Source: Harmothoe impar (lineage: Eukaryota; Annelida; Polychaeta; Phyllodocida; Polynoidae). Taken from it: 64,000 nucleotides of DNA. Below are positions 42,787-54,800 of the stretch, in pieces. Position numbers and translations under genes: made by a program. The stretch is from contig OX381708.1 in assembly GCA_947462335.1 (NCBI GenBank), positions 8,308,001 through 8,372,000 of the forward strand, given 5' to 3'. The notes beneath the pieces were generated by a model. The model did no database searches, was not told the origin of the DNA, and was given only the letters and a program-made list of their open reading frames with translations. How positions within the stretch are numbered: position 1 is the first letter of the stretch; each line of letters opens with the position of its first letter.

Positions 42787-45522
42787 ATATCGATTTGGTG
42801 AGACATACCCAATACTCATATGTTGGCTAACCAGTCCTCCCCTCTGTGTCTGGTACACGTTAAAGGCATGCCAATGTAGGAAAATAAAGAAATCCATGCT
42901 AGTTAACCTGACATTGGGATATTTATGAACACTGTGAAATGTTACTATAACTTTATGCCGCTTAATGCCTTGAATGAAAGGAATTCCTGATAAAATAAAG
43001 GCAGATACATCTTGATGAGAGCTTGTGTACCTCATGCAAGAAGCACAAAGCACAATACTGGCACGTTATGGATGAGTAGGTGTGTTGAAAGATGTCACTA
43101 CCATTGATACAATTATATATTGTAGCAATGGCCACAGTCAAAGATAGATCACATACGATTCTAGAGGGAGATCAAGTATAGAAATCTAGCTTGAACATTG
43201 TGAGATATAAAATGTATTCCATGTGGAGAAACAAAGTTACTATGCTTAAGTACTAGAATGGCTGCGAGGAGAAACTGATGCTCATTCTCCACAGCTCCAT
43301 TCTCTACAGACAGATTATCATGGACCTCTGTCTATATCTCAATCTCAATGTGATATAACCTGCGCATGAAGAGCATGAGTTGATGAGATGAGGTGAGAAG
43401 ATGATGTTCAAGTACATATTCTTATATAAAATGAGTGAGTTTACTAACGGTGCCACTTCATTAAACAGTTTTCATGGATTTTAAAAGTTTAATTCAAAGG
43501 GGTGTAAGGTCTTAAATGAGTGTGTATTCAGCCTTCCTGAATATATATCAAACAATTTATTATTGATATGAGATAAACACAGGTGTTTTAATGGACTATT
43601 TGCCTTAGACATGCATTACGTATCTCTCGTCAATAAGCATGTATTTACATAGCTGAAAAATGAGCCAAACACTATTTCGCCTGAGTGCATCCCACCCACC
43701 ACTCAATGAATAGTTGCTACCAATTACATTAGGAACATGCTGCAGGGACAAATGGAGGCAACAACAGAACTAATCCCCGACTTTTGCCACCAATTTCCAG
43801 ATTTCTGTAGTGAGTGTGTGCTACTGTAGGAGTATTGTACTGTGTAGTGGATGCTAGTGAATATGTAATGTACACTAATGCATGTGAGATGAGTACAATA
43901 GGACACTACACCTCATACCTGCTACAATAGGCTGCATTTACCTCACAACATGAAGCGCATGCCCAGAACTATCCTTTGTAATGAGTATACTAGAATGGAG
44001 TATATATGTATCTGCTCTGAAATACAATTGATGTTACTCTCATACAATTACAAAGTAGAAATGTCTCCCTCATCCATTATACATTAGGACATCATCATGT
44101 GGCCTAAGGTGAAGGGCACACTAGAGTATGATATCATGGTGAGGGGCGCAGTGCGACCACACAGCAGTGCAGACACACCGGGACACATCAGCTACCAAGG
44201 TACAACTTCATCTGAGTGCCAGTTTGCCTGTGAATATATCTCATAGATGGGTCACTTTCCTATTAAGGGTGTACTTTAGGAAAATACATGAGGGAGGTAT
44301 GGGGCAGTTGACAAAAGTGCATTGTACAGAGTTAGGCATACAGAACATATGATGCAGATTGGAAAGTTTGATATACAGGGGAGAGCCTATGCTGGTTCCA
44401 GAGGCATGTGCCAGGAGGCAAAGGTAGTCATGTGTCAAGCCTCCATTTCCCCCTTTGTGCAGTTTACTTTGGAGGGTTCTCTCTCATTTACTATCTGTTT
44501 ATGTTCCGTATAAATTAGATCAATGTTTTCCCCATGACATGGTCTTTAATTAAATGAGCTTACAGCAATGTGAATATTTCAAATCTCAGAGAAATATAGC
44601 ATTAACACCTCTGTGGGTGACCACATGTTAGTCAGTCAGAGTGTAATTAATGCATTGTCTCTCAATCAGGCTAGGTCCCTCACTTCACACTTGAAATAAT
44701 GGGGAGTGATTAAGGTGATTAAGATACGGGTGGGATGTCACCCACCAGTCTTATCAGTGTTCTCTGTTGCCATTGTTCCTAGGTGTGAACAGTGGCTGAT
44801 AACATATTTACCCACGATGCACTGAGTAAGGGGACAGTAAGAAAATGGCGGCTCCCATGTCATGTAGGCTATCCTCCCTATAAGCTGATGGGTCTATATA
44901 ATGCATTGCTAACCTTGCTGTAAGTTGTGGAAACAGACCATTCCCTCTGGCACAGGATATACTGAATTGTCCTGATTCAACACTGAATCTTATTTATTTT
45001 TACTCTTTATTTGCTATAATAAGCATTGGTCTTGAATATGTGCTAGAGCATAACGGTTGTGAACACATGTTAATGCATTAAAAATCTGCTCTTGTATATG
45101 TACAGGATGTAAAGCAGTGCTCAAACAGGCTACAACAGTTTATGTAAAGTTAATATAAGCTCAGTGTTCTAGTTTCAGGTTTACTAGGAGGTCTACTGTG
45201 TATCCACAAAGAGTTAAGCACATGCAGCCCATCTTTGCATTAACCAATAATAAATACATTACTGCAGCATATTTAAACAAAAACAATCCCAGTACGAACA
45301 CTATGAAGTTCATTGAAATATAAATATTTGATCAAAAACAGCTGCAGTTGAATCTTGTTAATCCTAATACTAGTATTAATACTATTCTTTGCAATTACAG
45401 TTTGGTGAAGCATTTCAAAATAGCAAGTATCGAGGCTATATAAATATTTATGGAGTAGTTTTATGAATATTGTTCAATTTCTGAACTCGTGGACTCATGA
45501 CTGTACATAAACTAATTGAATC

Positions 45523-46884
45523 ATGGTTCTATCAAATGGCTCCATTCCTACAGTGCAGGAGGAAAACAGCACTATTTCAGGAAAGGGGTATCCCCACCCA
45601 GCCCAGGAGGTGGTCATGTGGGTGGTTCCAACACTCAATATAACTCTTAACCTGTTGGTGATTGTGGTGGTACCAAGGATAAAGACCCTTAGAGTGTCAA
45701 CTACTGTCGGGATGCTCAGTTTGGCCGTCACTGACTGCAGTTTTGGTTCCGCAGGCCTTGTCAGTATAACCTACAACACCTATTCAGGTTACCAACTGCT
45801 TACTAATCAACCAATATGTACCACTGTCAGCTATTGCTACTCCTTGTTTGCAATAGTCTCAATGATGATGCTAGCATACCTGAACATAGACCGGCTTCTG
45901 ACATTTGTGTATCCACTCCATTATCAACTCTCACGGATACAAGCTATAATCATTAACATTACTATTTGGGTAGTTATCATAGTATCACAGTTACCCAATG
46001 TTATAGTGACTAAAGACTTTGAATATAACAAACATTCATATACTTGTCTACCAATTGCAACAGGAAATATTGCATATAAAGTTGTATGGAATATAGTACC
46101 TTTTTTCATTGCAACCATCATCAACATAGTGAGCTTTTCTGGCAGCTTTAACTTTATTCACACTCGACACAAACGTCTGTCTGTAAGAGCGTCACTTGCA
46201 AGGGTTCATTATGGCCAGCAAGATTCCAACAACTCTGATGCAAAGTGGAGTCGTGATAGAAGAACTTTTAAAGTGCTTGCTATTATCACATTTGGTAAGT
46301 GTGTTTCTCATATTGTAACAACTTTATTATTTACAGGGGGAGCATAAATGCTATATGATGGCATTTTGGATAATTGGTTAGAGCTTTAGTTGGGTCATTA
46401 CTTCCTGTGAAAGTCCCTCTATTTACTGCACAAAATGTATAAATATGTATAAGCCATAAAAAGTCTTAATGAATTGTGGTATTGAAAACAAGTTCAGCGG
46501 ATAATATTCAAGTGAAAACCTTCAATTAAGTAAATGACAACTTAATTTCTTACAGGATACTACTTTGCTTGGTTCCCTTATTTTATAACCATTGCATTAC
46601 CAGAGATGATCTTTGGCCGTACCTTACATCAAGTGACTGATTTCATCACTCCTTGGCTGGCAGCGTCCAACTCCTTCTGGAACCCCATCATCTACATGCT
46701 CACCCTGAGGCCCTTCAGACGAGCCCTATCCGTGCTCTGTAGGAACACACTCTTCACAGACAGAGGAGGGAGAGAGGTGAGACCATCTGTTTCACTTGAC
46801 ACAAGGACAAGTGACACCAATACTAGAGGTACTACTGTTCTACAGGGACAAGGAGTGCCAGAGAACGCTGAAAACTATATTTAG
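45523..46884 (+). CDS. Class A (rhodopsin-like) GPCR, two exons
   Basis: Exons 45523-46294 and 46556-46884 (phase-1 intron, GTAAGT/TTTCTTACAG) encode 366 residues. An in-frame TGA six bases before the ATG fixes the start. The N terminus has sequons NGS and NST. Approximate helices: TM1 29-50 (Asn43), TM2 60-83 (Asp71 in LAVTD), TM3 98-121 ending NIDRLL (DRL in place of DRY), TM4 139-160, TM5 186-210 (Pro193), TM6 248-275 with FAWFP, TM7 285-308 with NPIIY. Cys99 and Cys175 should form the extracellular disulfide, and helix 8 starts RPFRRAL with Cys319 as a palmitoylation candidate. The plasma-membrane role is G-protein signalling; the ligand is unknown. A peptide/amine or orphan invertebrate subfamily cannot be distinguished here. 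Confidence 0.93.
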
Positions 46885-47033
46885 ATCTAACTTTTTCTAT
46901 TGATACTTTGATCTACCGTGACCTGTGGCACATTGCTGTCAAGTCTTGTTTTCAATTGCCTGTGTGCATGTTTTTTTTCTTTTCCATGAAAGCTCATTGT
47001 GTTCCTCAGAACATGTCTGCTCATAAGCAATGA

Positions 47034-47039
47034 AATAAA
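47034..47039 (+). terminator. Poly(A) signal AATAAA for the GPCR
   Basis: Canonical AATAAA about 150 bases after the GPCR stop codon, in AT-rich DNA. It is the likely 3' end of that transcript. Confidence 0.5.
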
Positions 47040-48124
47040 CATTGAAATATATGTGTAGATATGTATAACCAAATATGTGTCAACTGAAGATATTTCCTCT
47101 TTTTTCAACCTAAAGTTTTTAGGTCACAGTTTGGCCTCACAGTTTGGCCTCACATCAGATCAGTGGTAATGCATATGAATAGTAACCCCAGAAGTGGGTC
47201 AAACATCACAATCTCTGTGACATGTGATACAGAGATCACTGATTACCATTTGTATCTCTATAGTCAGCCTTATAAGTCTAACCAGCGTATGTATATATCA
47301 CACACCCAACTTTGATATTTTCTAACCATCACTGCACATGCCTTTAGACTTGCCTTCATAATTATTGATGTCAGATGATGCCCTTTATACAGGGCTTGAT
47401 GGTATTCAGTTCCTCCAATTACCACAAGGTGTCATCTGGACTGCACTGCTGCACTCATGACCTGACACATTGGATGGAGTGGTCTTATGACTCCCACTAG
47501 ATGGCATAGCACCTGCCTGCCCATGCCACAGAACCCTCCTCCATGCACCCGTCATATGGTAGCTCCATGGCCCCCTCTTGTGTTAATTCTAGTGATATGA
47601 GAGTCTTTTCCCATCAGATATAGCCAAGTTATTGTAAAAGGTTGTTAGACTGTCAAATGTGGCAATATACCTATAACTCAATCAAATTTTTTTAAATGTC
47701 AAGTGTACTATCATAGTCCAACACCTCCTCAGTCTTCTCCCCGGCCTCTGGGTGTCCTACTCCCGTGGTAGCATTGTTCAGCACCTCATCAGTCTTCTCC
47801 CTGGCCTCTCGGCGTCCTCATCCCGTAGTAGCATCTTCCAACACCTTTCCATTCCATTGTCCTCTTTCGTCTGCAGCCAAGATGGCATCACCCATGCTTG
47901 GATGGTGTCATCATGTGACCTGCATGGCGGGAAACACAAGCCTGGGTGTGTGCGGTGGGAGGGGGGGATGAGGGATTAGGGTGAGGGATTTGGATATAAG
48001 AATAAGGGGAGTGTCCAATGAGGGACTCTAAGTATTAAATAAGACTATAATATAATTGAACTAGATAAACAAACAACTAATTCTATTACGATCATGTATA
48101 TATGCAACCACTAAATTGTGTCAT

Positions 48125-48372
48125 GGGTCAGAATGCTGCATCAAAACCACAGGGAGTGACCCAGACTGACCCGGTGCATCATGACTACTATAATGAAATG
48201 GGTCAGAATGTACCATACTGGGTTCGGGCTGACTGGGGGTGACTTATACTGACCTGATGCATCATGACCACTATTGTCAGATGGGTCAAAATGTGTTATG
48301 CTGGGTCAGGATGACAGGAGATGACCCAAGCCAACCCAGTGCATTATGACCCAATGCATGGATGACCCAAGC
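48125..48372 (+). repeat. 75-83 bp tandem repeat, about 3 units
   Basis: Units start near 48125, 48200 and 48283, each with GGGTCAGAATG, a GGTGACCCA-like stretch and GTGCATCATGAC. It is intergenic, between the GPCR and the Ig/SAM gene. Confidence 0.65.
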
Positions 48373-48812
48373 AGACAATACATGACACGAGTTTGCTGGG
48401 CATTTTATTACATTGAATACGGTATACTGTATTGAGGAAGAGGTAAGGGTAATGGGACCATTGTCAGATTGTCACCACCTCTTCACCACAACATATTAAT
48501 AGTGATAACACATACTTTATTCATAAAATGAAAAGCATATCCCATATGCATGTACCACAGACAATATAGATAGCTCAAGCTCATGTTTAATGCATAGAAT
48601 AGGATACATACGTTACTCAGGAAGTCTAGATATAGGTTAGACAGTTGCACTGGTGCGTAGCAGTGTCATGCATCTCTCCCCACTATAAGATTCGTGATAG
48701 GAAGTACATATTACACTTGTGGTGGCTCATGTCTGTAGTTGCACTGGTGCATGGAGGAGTCATGACTTTCTCTTCACACCACCATGAGTCATTTCTCCTG
48801 TAGACAGACAAC

Positions 48813-48888
48813 ATGGCAGCCACACACCTCCTGCTGAGCCTCATCCTGTGTATAAGTGTCTCTAAGGTCTGTCTACAAACGTTATATC
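48813..48888 (+). CDS. Signal-peptide exon, Ig/SAM receptor
   Basis: The ATG (context ACAACATGG) begins AATHLLLSLILCISVSKVC, a classic hydrophobic signal sequence. Donor GTAAGT follows, phase 1. The terminal Cys (KVC, residue 20) is placed where it might serve as the first cysteine of the shortened Ig1. Confidence 0.75.
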
Positions 48889-51800
48889 GTAAGTAGTCTG
48901 ACAGGCTAGTAATCTACTTTTTATAGTTATAATTAAGATCGACCAATGTTGGTTACTTCACTGAAAACAGCTTGTGCTCAACCTTTAGATGAGCCTCATT
49001 GTGTATATAAGTTTCTTCTAGGCTAGTAAGTAAGTGATCTAAACTAGTGATCAGTTTTTAATGGTTATAATTAAGATATACCATGTAGGTTCCTTAAGTA
49101 AAAACAGCTTGGCTTCAGCCTTTAGACAAGACATAATATCACAAGCTTTTCACTTAGTCTGAAATACCACTCCAGTTTCAATTATTAAGCCTGGTACAAA
49201 TAATCTAAGTAACTTAACTCTGTTTATTCAAATATGTCAATACATTTCGGTACAATGTCACTATGTTTAACCAGGGTGTTACCATATTTCATGACCTTCC
49301 ATTTAGCCATTCAGACATGGCATCTAATTTAAAACTTAAAGCTGTTATATCTTAGATCCAATATTACCGAATACCATAGTGATTAAGGTGGGTAGACCAC
49401 TTACGCTAAAATCAATTGAATTTCATCACTATTTCTGCCATGAGGCCCAAATTATAAGTACCCTCAAATAATTTCTAATACAGTCAACTCCCACTATTAC
49501 GACCACCCTAGGGACTATCCAAAAGTGGTCGCAATAGCGAGGTGGTCGCATTAGAGGAAGTAAAACCCTTGGGTTCTGGGAAATTCATGAAAAAAAAGCC
49601 ACGACCCTATAATATAACACACAGTGGGGCCGAGGCGAGGGGGAATGACCCTAAATCAGTACTAAATTGGACTCAAACATTACTTTTCTGTGTGATTCCA
49701 TATATATATATGTACATGTGTCTGCAACCTGGAGAAAGTTTGCTCCCCCCGCCCAATAAAGATTTGCAATGTACACATGTACCTGTATACAAATGTATCC
49801 CCCCCCCCCACTTCCTCCCCTGGGTAGGACGGATATCAAAGGGGCAGGATGGGGGGGGGAGGGGCAGGAAGGGAGAGTGACTCCTGCCACTCCATTGTCG
49901 CATTGTCACACCTTTAACCCCCCCCCCCCCGCCCCCGCCCCCGCCCACCTACAGGGGAGAAGACCTGCACCCTTACCCCCTGTACAACAACTATCTGTGT
50001 CATAACCGCTATCTGTGTCAAACACATATATAAAGGTTCACCATCCAACCGCTATCTGTGTCAAAAAAACGCTACATGTGTCAACATATGTGTATCAACT
50101 AGGTGTTATCTGTGTCAAGCATATCTGGTATTTCCCTTAACACTAAGTGTGTCAAAATTGGGTTGGTAGTGACTTGTAGCACATTTGTTTTTTAGGTGTG
50201 TTGGGAGTTTGGTACAGATGCTTAGAAGGTTTAGGACTCTAAAAAGTTGTTTTGAAGTAATTTTTTATTTTGAAAATCATGAAAAATACAATTTTGTAAA
50301 AATGGCCAATTTGCCAAGAAAAACATAGAAAATAGCAAAAAATCACCAAGAAGTAGACTTTCCTGAAAATGGCAAAATTGGCGAGGAAAGCATAAAAGAA
50401 ATCATAAAAAGTACACTTTCTTGAAAATGGCCAATTTGGTCACATTGTCAAGGGTGGACAATTGAGAAAAAGTAAATTTTCATGAAAATAGCTGATTTCT
50501 CTTTGACACAGATAGCGGTTGCTGTATGAACCGCTATCTGTAACAAAACTGCTATCTGTATCAACCACATCATTGGGTAGGGTAGGGTATCCTGCAGGAA
50601 AGGTCAACATTAATAAGGTCAATATATAATCAGAGCACATATATGTAGGTCAATTGGAGGGCAGGACATTAGGGTAGGCCAATATAACATGGCATAGTAT
50701 TTCCTATGATACATTTTATAGCATGATGCTTGAATGCAGCACTTGTGAGTTACTTTCTAGGGATGTGTTTATGGTATAAAGGGTATGACATGTTCAATAT
50801 ACCTTATTGTTAGTATGATACAGATAGAATTTTTTGACACATATAGCTGTTGGATGTCCCTATGCAGAACGATACAGAGGTTACTACAGATAGCGTTGGT
50901 TACCACAGATAGCTGTTGGATGGGTACTACAGATAGCGTTTTTTGACACAGATAGCGGCTTGATGGTGAACCTCTATATGTGTTTGACACAGATAGCGGT
51001 TATGACACAGATAGTTGTTTTACAGCCCCACACTAGTTTCTGAGATAGGATAAAAGAGTACTTAGCCACATATATGCATAAAACTACTATTATAGTATAA
51101 CAATTTGCCTATAGTTCCCTTCAAAATATATTTACTAAATATAGTTCTTAATGTTCTGCAACCAGAAACAATATTTGGAACATATTCATATTTCAAAGAT
51201 TTATTTTGTGTTTGAAATAATAAAGAAGTGAATATGGCACACAATTGCAATGTGGTATATATCTATGGCTTTTAGCAGGCCTACCACCAGATCATCGGTA
51301 AATTAGGGGTAAAGAATTGGCTTCACATGCACTAGATCCAGGGTTCAAGCTCCAGTTGGTTCTTTAATTTTGATATGTTGACATTTGAAAGAAGAACACC
51401 GTTCACTATGGCCATCTAGGAGAGCCTATTTTCTCAGCATCTTCCTACTTTGTGAGAAATTGACCAACAATATCTTAACCAATCATCTCTGATGTACAGA
51501 TGAGATCATCTGTAACATGTCTAAATAATAAAAACAGATAGTCAATGGAAAACATAAGATTCACAGCAGAATAAGAAAAAGAAGTGTAAAATAAAATCCT
51601 AGATATATGGCCAATTTCTATCTGAATAACACTAACCTACTATGAGGTTCAAGCATCACCTGCCAAGCTAGCCGCAGTCATAGGGCACTGGACTTTTGCC
51701 AGTTTGAATCCCACCCATTCCAAATGTCCTTTAGGTGGCAACCAAAATGCAAAAGATTGTAGGTCTGGTAACCTAGTTTTATATACCATATGGCGTAAAT

Positions 51801-54800
51801 ACCCATCTACCATATTAAGTACTAACATCCTAGGTGGCAGCACTATTCAAATACTAGTTCAGAAATGAAACATCATGTCAATGGCATAGACCCGGGGATA
51901 TGCATTTTAGACTATCTATCTAGGGTTTATACCGGGTTTATACTAGGCTCTACAAATAGACATACTCAATCTGTGATAATTGCTTTAAAATTCTCATGGA
52001 CATGCATTGTCATTAAAATATTAAAGAAGAATGAAATAGTATCTACATTAGATACAGGTTAAGGATCCACAGTGTATTGAGAAAACCTACAGTTCATGAC
52101 AGCTAGAGTTGGTAGCTGGAAGTGTCTTCACTACAGATGGGTGAAGTGACACAAGGCTGTCACGGATACAGCTACGACACCGGGCCTGCAGTGTGTTGGG
52201 CTGACTCGGAAGTCTAGTATTGTTTGTAGTGTCTTTACTGAACTCCAAAGCTGTTTCTAAGATTCATCACGTTTTTTACCAAACCTTCCCGGGGAACCGC
52301 CGTGTCATCTACGAGCAGGCTCGTGGAGGCACCATAGACATCACACAAGTAGGACCAGATATGTTCCTGAACCTGACCGACTGGAGTCTGACTATAGGCA
52401 GTCTGGATGAGAAGAGGGACACTGGGCAGATTCTCTGTGTGGTCGAAATAGGGGAAGACTCTATTGCGGCATTTACAGAGCTTGTTGTTTACAGTAAGTG
52501 CTAGTTTTATAAAAAGATTAAAAATGTTTTGAATAATGTATACATACTGACAGTTAATCTTTACCTTTCTTCAAGGGAAGGACCTCTGGTTCTACTTCCC
52601 AACCATTGCGCTAGGCTTGTTAAATCTATATAACACCTGACTTGTATTTAGAATCACCCAAACAGAATCCCCCACATGCACGTATATATCCGAGCCCTGT
52701 AAGCCTGTATTCCCCAGCAAAGGACCCCATGTGTAAAGGCTCAGGCAACTAACAAATAGTTTGCTGGTTGTTCCTTTCTGGCAGTCCTGTGGTCAAAACA
52801 GGCTGCATTGGTCTGACCAGCAGTTGGACTGTGCCAGTGGTATATAATTCAGTATAAGATCATTTATTTCCCAGAAAAGCCTGATTCACGGTCCCCCTAC
52901 TGAAGTCACCTTGCCAAGTTGGCATGATAAACTGGTCACACTGCTCACTGCACCCTTCACCGAAGAAATGTATATATAATTCAAACACTTCCACCCAAAC
53001 ATATCAATGGCAAGGTCTTAATAGGGGGCGAAAGCCTACCCGCTTTCTTTCAGTTGTGCGGGTGATGAAAACCCTCGAATCAGGACAGGAAGTCACGGCG
53101 TGGTATGCTTTAGGTATGGGGGCATTTGGAAACTTGGATATATCTTATTCCAGGTGAATCTCTTATCTTAAATAGCACATGGCCGGGGAGAATACATGTC
53201 TGACACACACTAATCTAAAGGCATTTACAGTAGAAATCTCTCTTTGCTGAGAGATAATATTTTTTCTGAAAATCCCCATAGCGTGACATCACTTCCTGTC
53301 CTGATTCGAGGTTATTAAATCACCGTTTTATTCCGTCGCATTGGGTTACATACACACCCTATTTAGTTTTTCTGTAAACATGTGTAGGGGTATGGCCGCC
53401 AGTGATGGGTGAGCTACGAAAAGTGAAAAATGGTGAGCAAGGGCAGTTTGGCTAGCCTGCTAGTACCATTCTGCTACTCCTCCTAAGGGCTCTCACCCAT
53501 GTACAGGCTCTCCTTAGTCAAATACACTACCTATAATGTTGTTTACATTAACAATAATTTAAATCATGTCAACAATGATGAGTAGATAGTGCTGTAGATG
53601 GTCTGCCTTTGAATTGTATTATCCATCTGATAGACAACTGTAATAACATGATGACTTCTTCATGTTTCAGACAGCCGGGTTGATGCTCAGGTTGGTACCA
53701 GTGTCACACTGCCATGTCCTTTGGCCACTGAGGGCTACACAGCAAGACAATGGTATACAGGGCTTCATTCATCTTCATTCTACCTCATCTACAACCAGAC
53801 CACATCTGGTGTCACTGAGGGTCGTGCAGTACAAGACGGCATGTCCTTAGACACCGCTACATTCCAACTCACTGTTGGCACTGTGAGGTTTGATGAGTAC
53901 ACATTTAGCTGCTTTATCACTTTGCAGCAAACTAGGACCCTCGGTGTCATCTTCACTGCAATTTACAGTAAGTGTCCTTTATTCAGTCTTTATGGGCTAT
54001 TAGATGCTATGCAGTTATTGACCCTCAATTTACCGTCTTTGCAATGTCATAATCACTGTACGGTACCATCCTTTCTCACAAATAATTTGTATACATTATG
54101 TTCAACATGAATGGATTATACCCAGCATGTATTGTACAATATGATTTATATGAAATGTAAAATCACTTGGAGTTGTTGCAATACAAATGATAAAAATGTA
54201 GCCAAGGTTTGGAGTACTCTGTGCTAGGGGGTGTGGCAGTGTTTCTATCATCTGCTGTTGATATATTTAAGGTGTCACCACCCTAAATCAGGTCACTTCC
54301 GGGTTTACTGGCCAAAGAGTCCCTTATGAACTTTGTTACTTTTCGGAATATAGCCTATAGGGGAGGGAGAGAAGGGTTAAATACATGGTTATTTGTTATT
54401 AGGGTGATCAGAAAGTGTTTATTTATAGTCCTAAAAGAAGGATTTATCTACTCCATATAAACAGTGTAGGTTTATGGGGGTGAAACGGCCCTATAGTGTA
54501 TCTATACGCTGCGTAGGCCTCACTGTACAAAACCACTACCCGGTTACCATGGCGATTGACGCAAAATCTAGCCTGACTTTTTGGGGTCACACCCGTTATA
54601 TATTTTTCTGCATGTCATAAGCTAAAATATGGTATAGGTGGCTAAACACTGTGAGAGTTTTAAGTGTCTCAAATGGCAGGTCGACGGTGGTCAATATTGA
54701 AATTTCCGAACGCGGCCTAGTGCTTTAGGGTGGTGACACCTTAAAGGGAGGGCCTTGCATTGGTGGAAATAGTAGGCAGGGACTCATTTTTTTATTGATT

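Larger units (their letters stand above)
37311..45522. other. Intergenic region
   Basis: No gene recognised in 8.2 kb. It holds dispersed palindromic repeats (about 38980-39120, 41890-42000), a solo MITE end (41318-41418), a fold-back element (42484-42786), and repeated TATAAGC(C/T)GCA motifs at about 39970-40280 related to 28480-28640. Open frames here lack splice or domain support. Confidence 0.5.
48889..52250. other. First intron of Ig/SAM gene
   Basis: It contains part of a DNA-transposon end (AGTGGTCGCAATAGCGAGGT at about 49525), poly-C/G runs (49799-49810, 49918-49930), the large fold-back element 49986-51019, and tRNA-like SINE traces (51290-51365 and 51650-51720). No clear exon for the missing first half of Ig1 was found. 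Confidence 0.5.

Noticed and set aside
49542..50005. Overlapping frames on both strands of 78-112 codons
   Set aside because: Produced by poly-C/poly-G rich DNA next to a transposon end; no conserved motif.
51290..51365. Functional tRNA gene
   Set aside because: A B-box-like GGGTTCAAGCTCC is present but no acceptor-stem pairing or full cloverleaf can be drawn.
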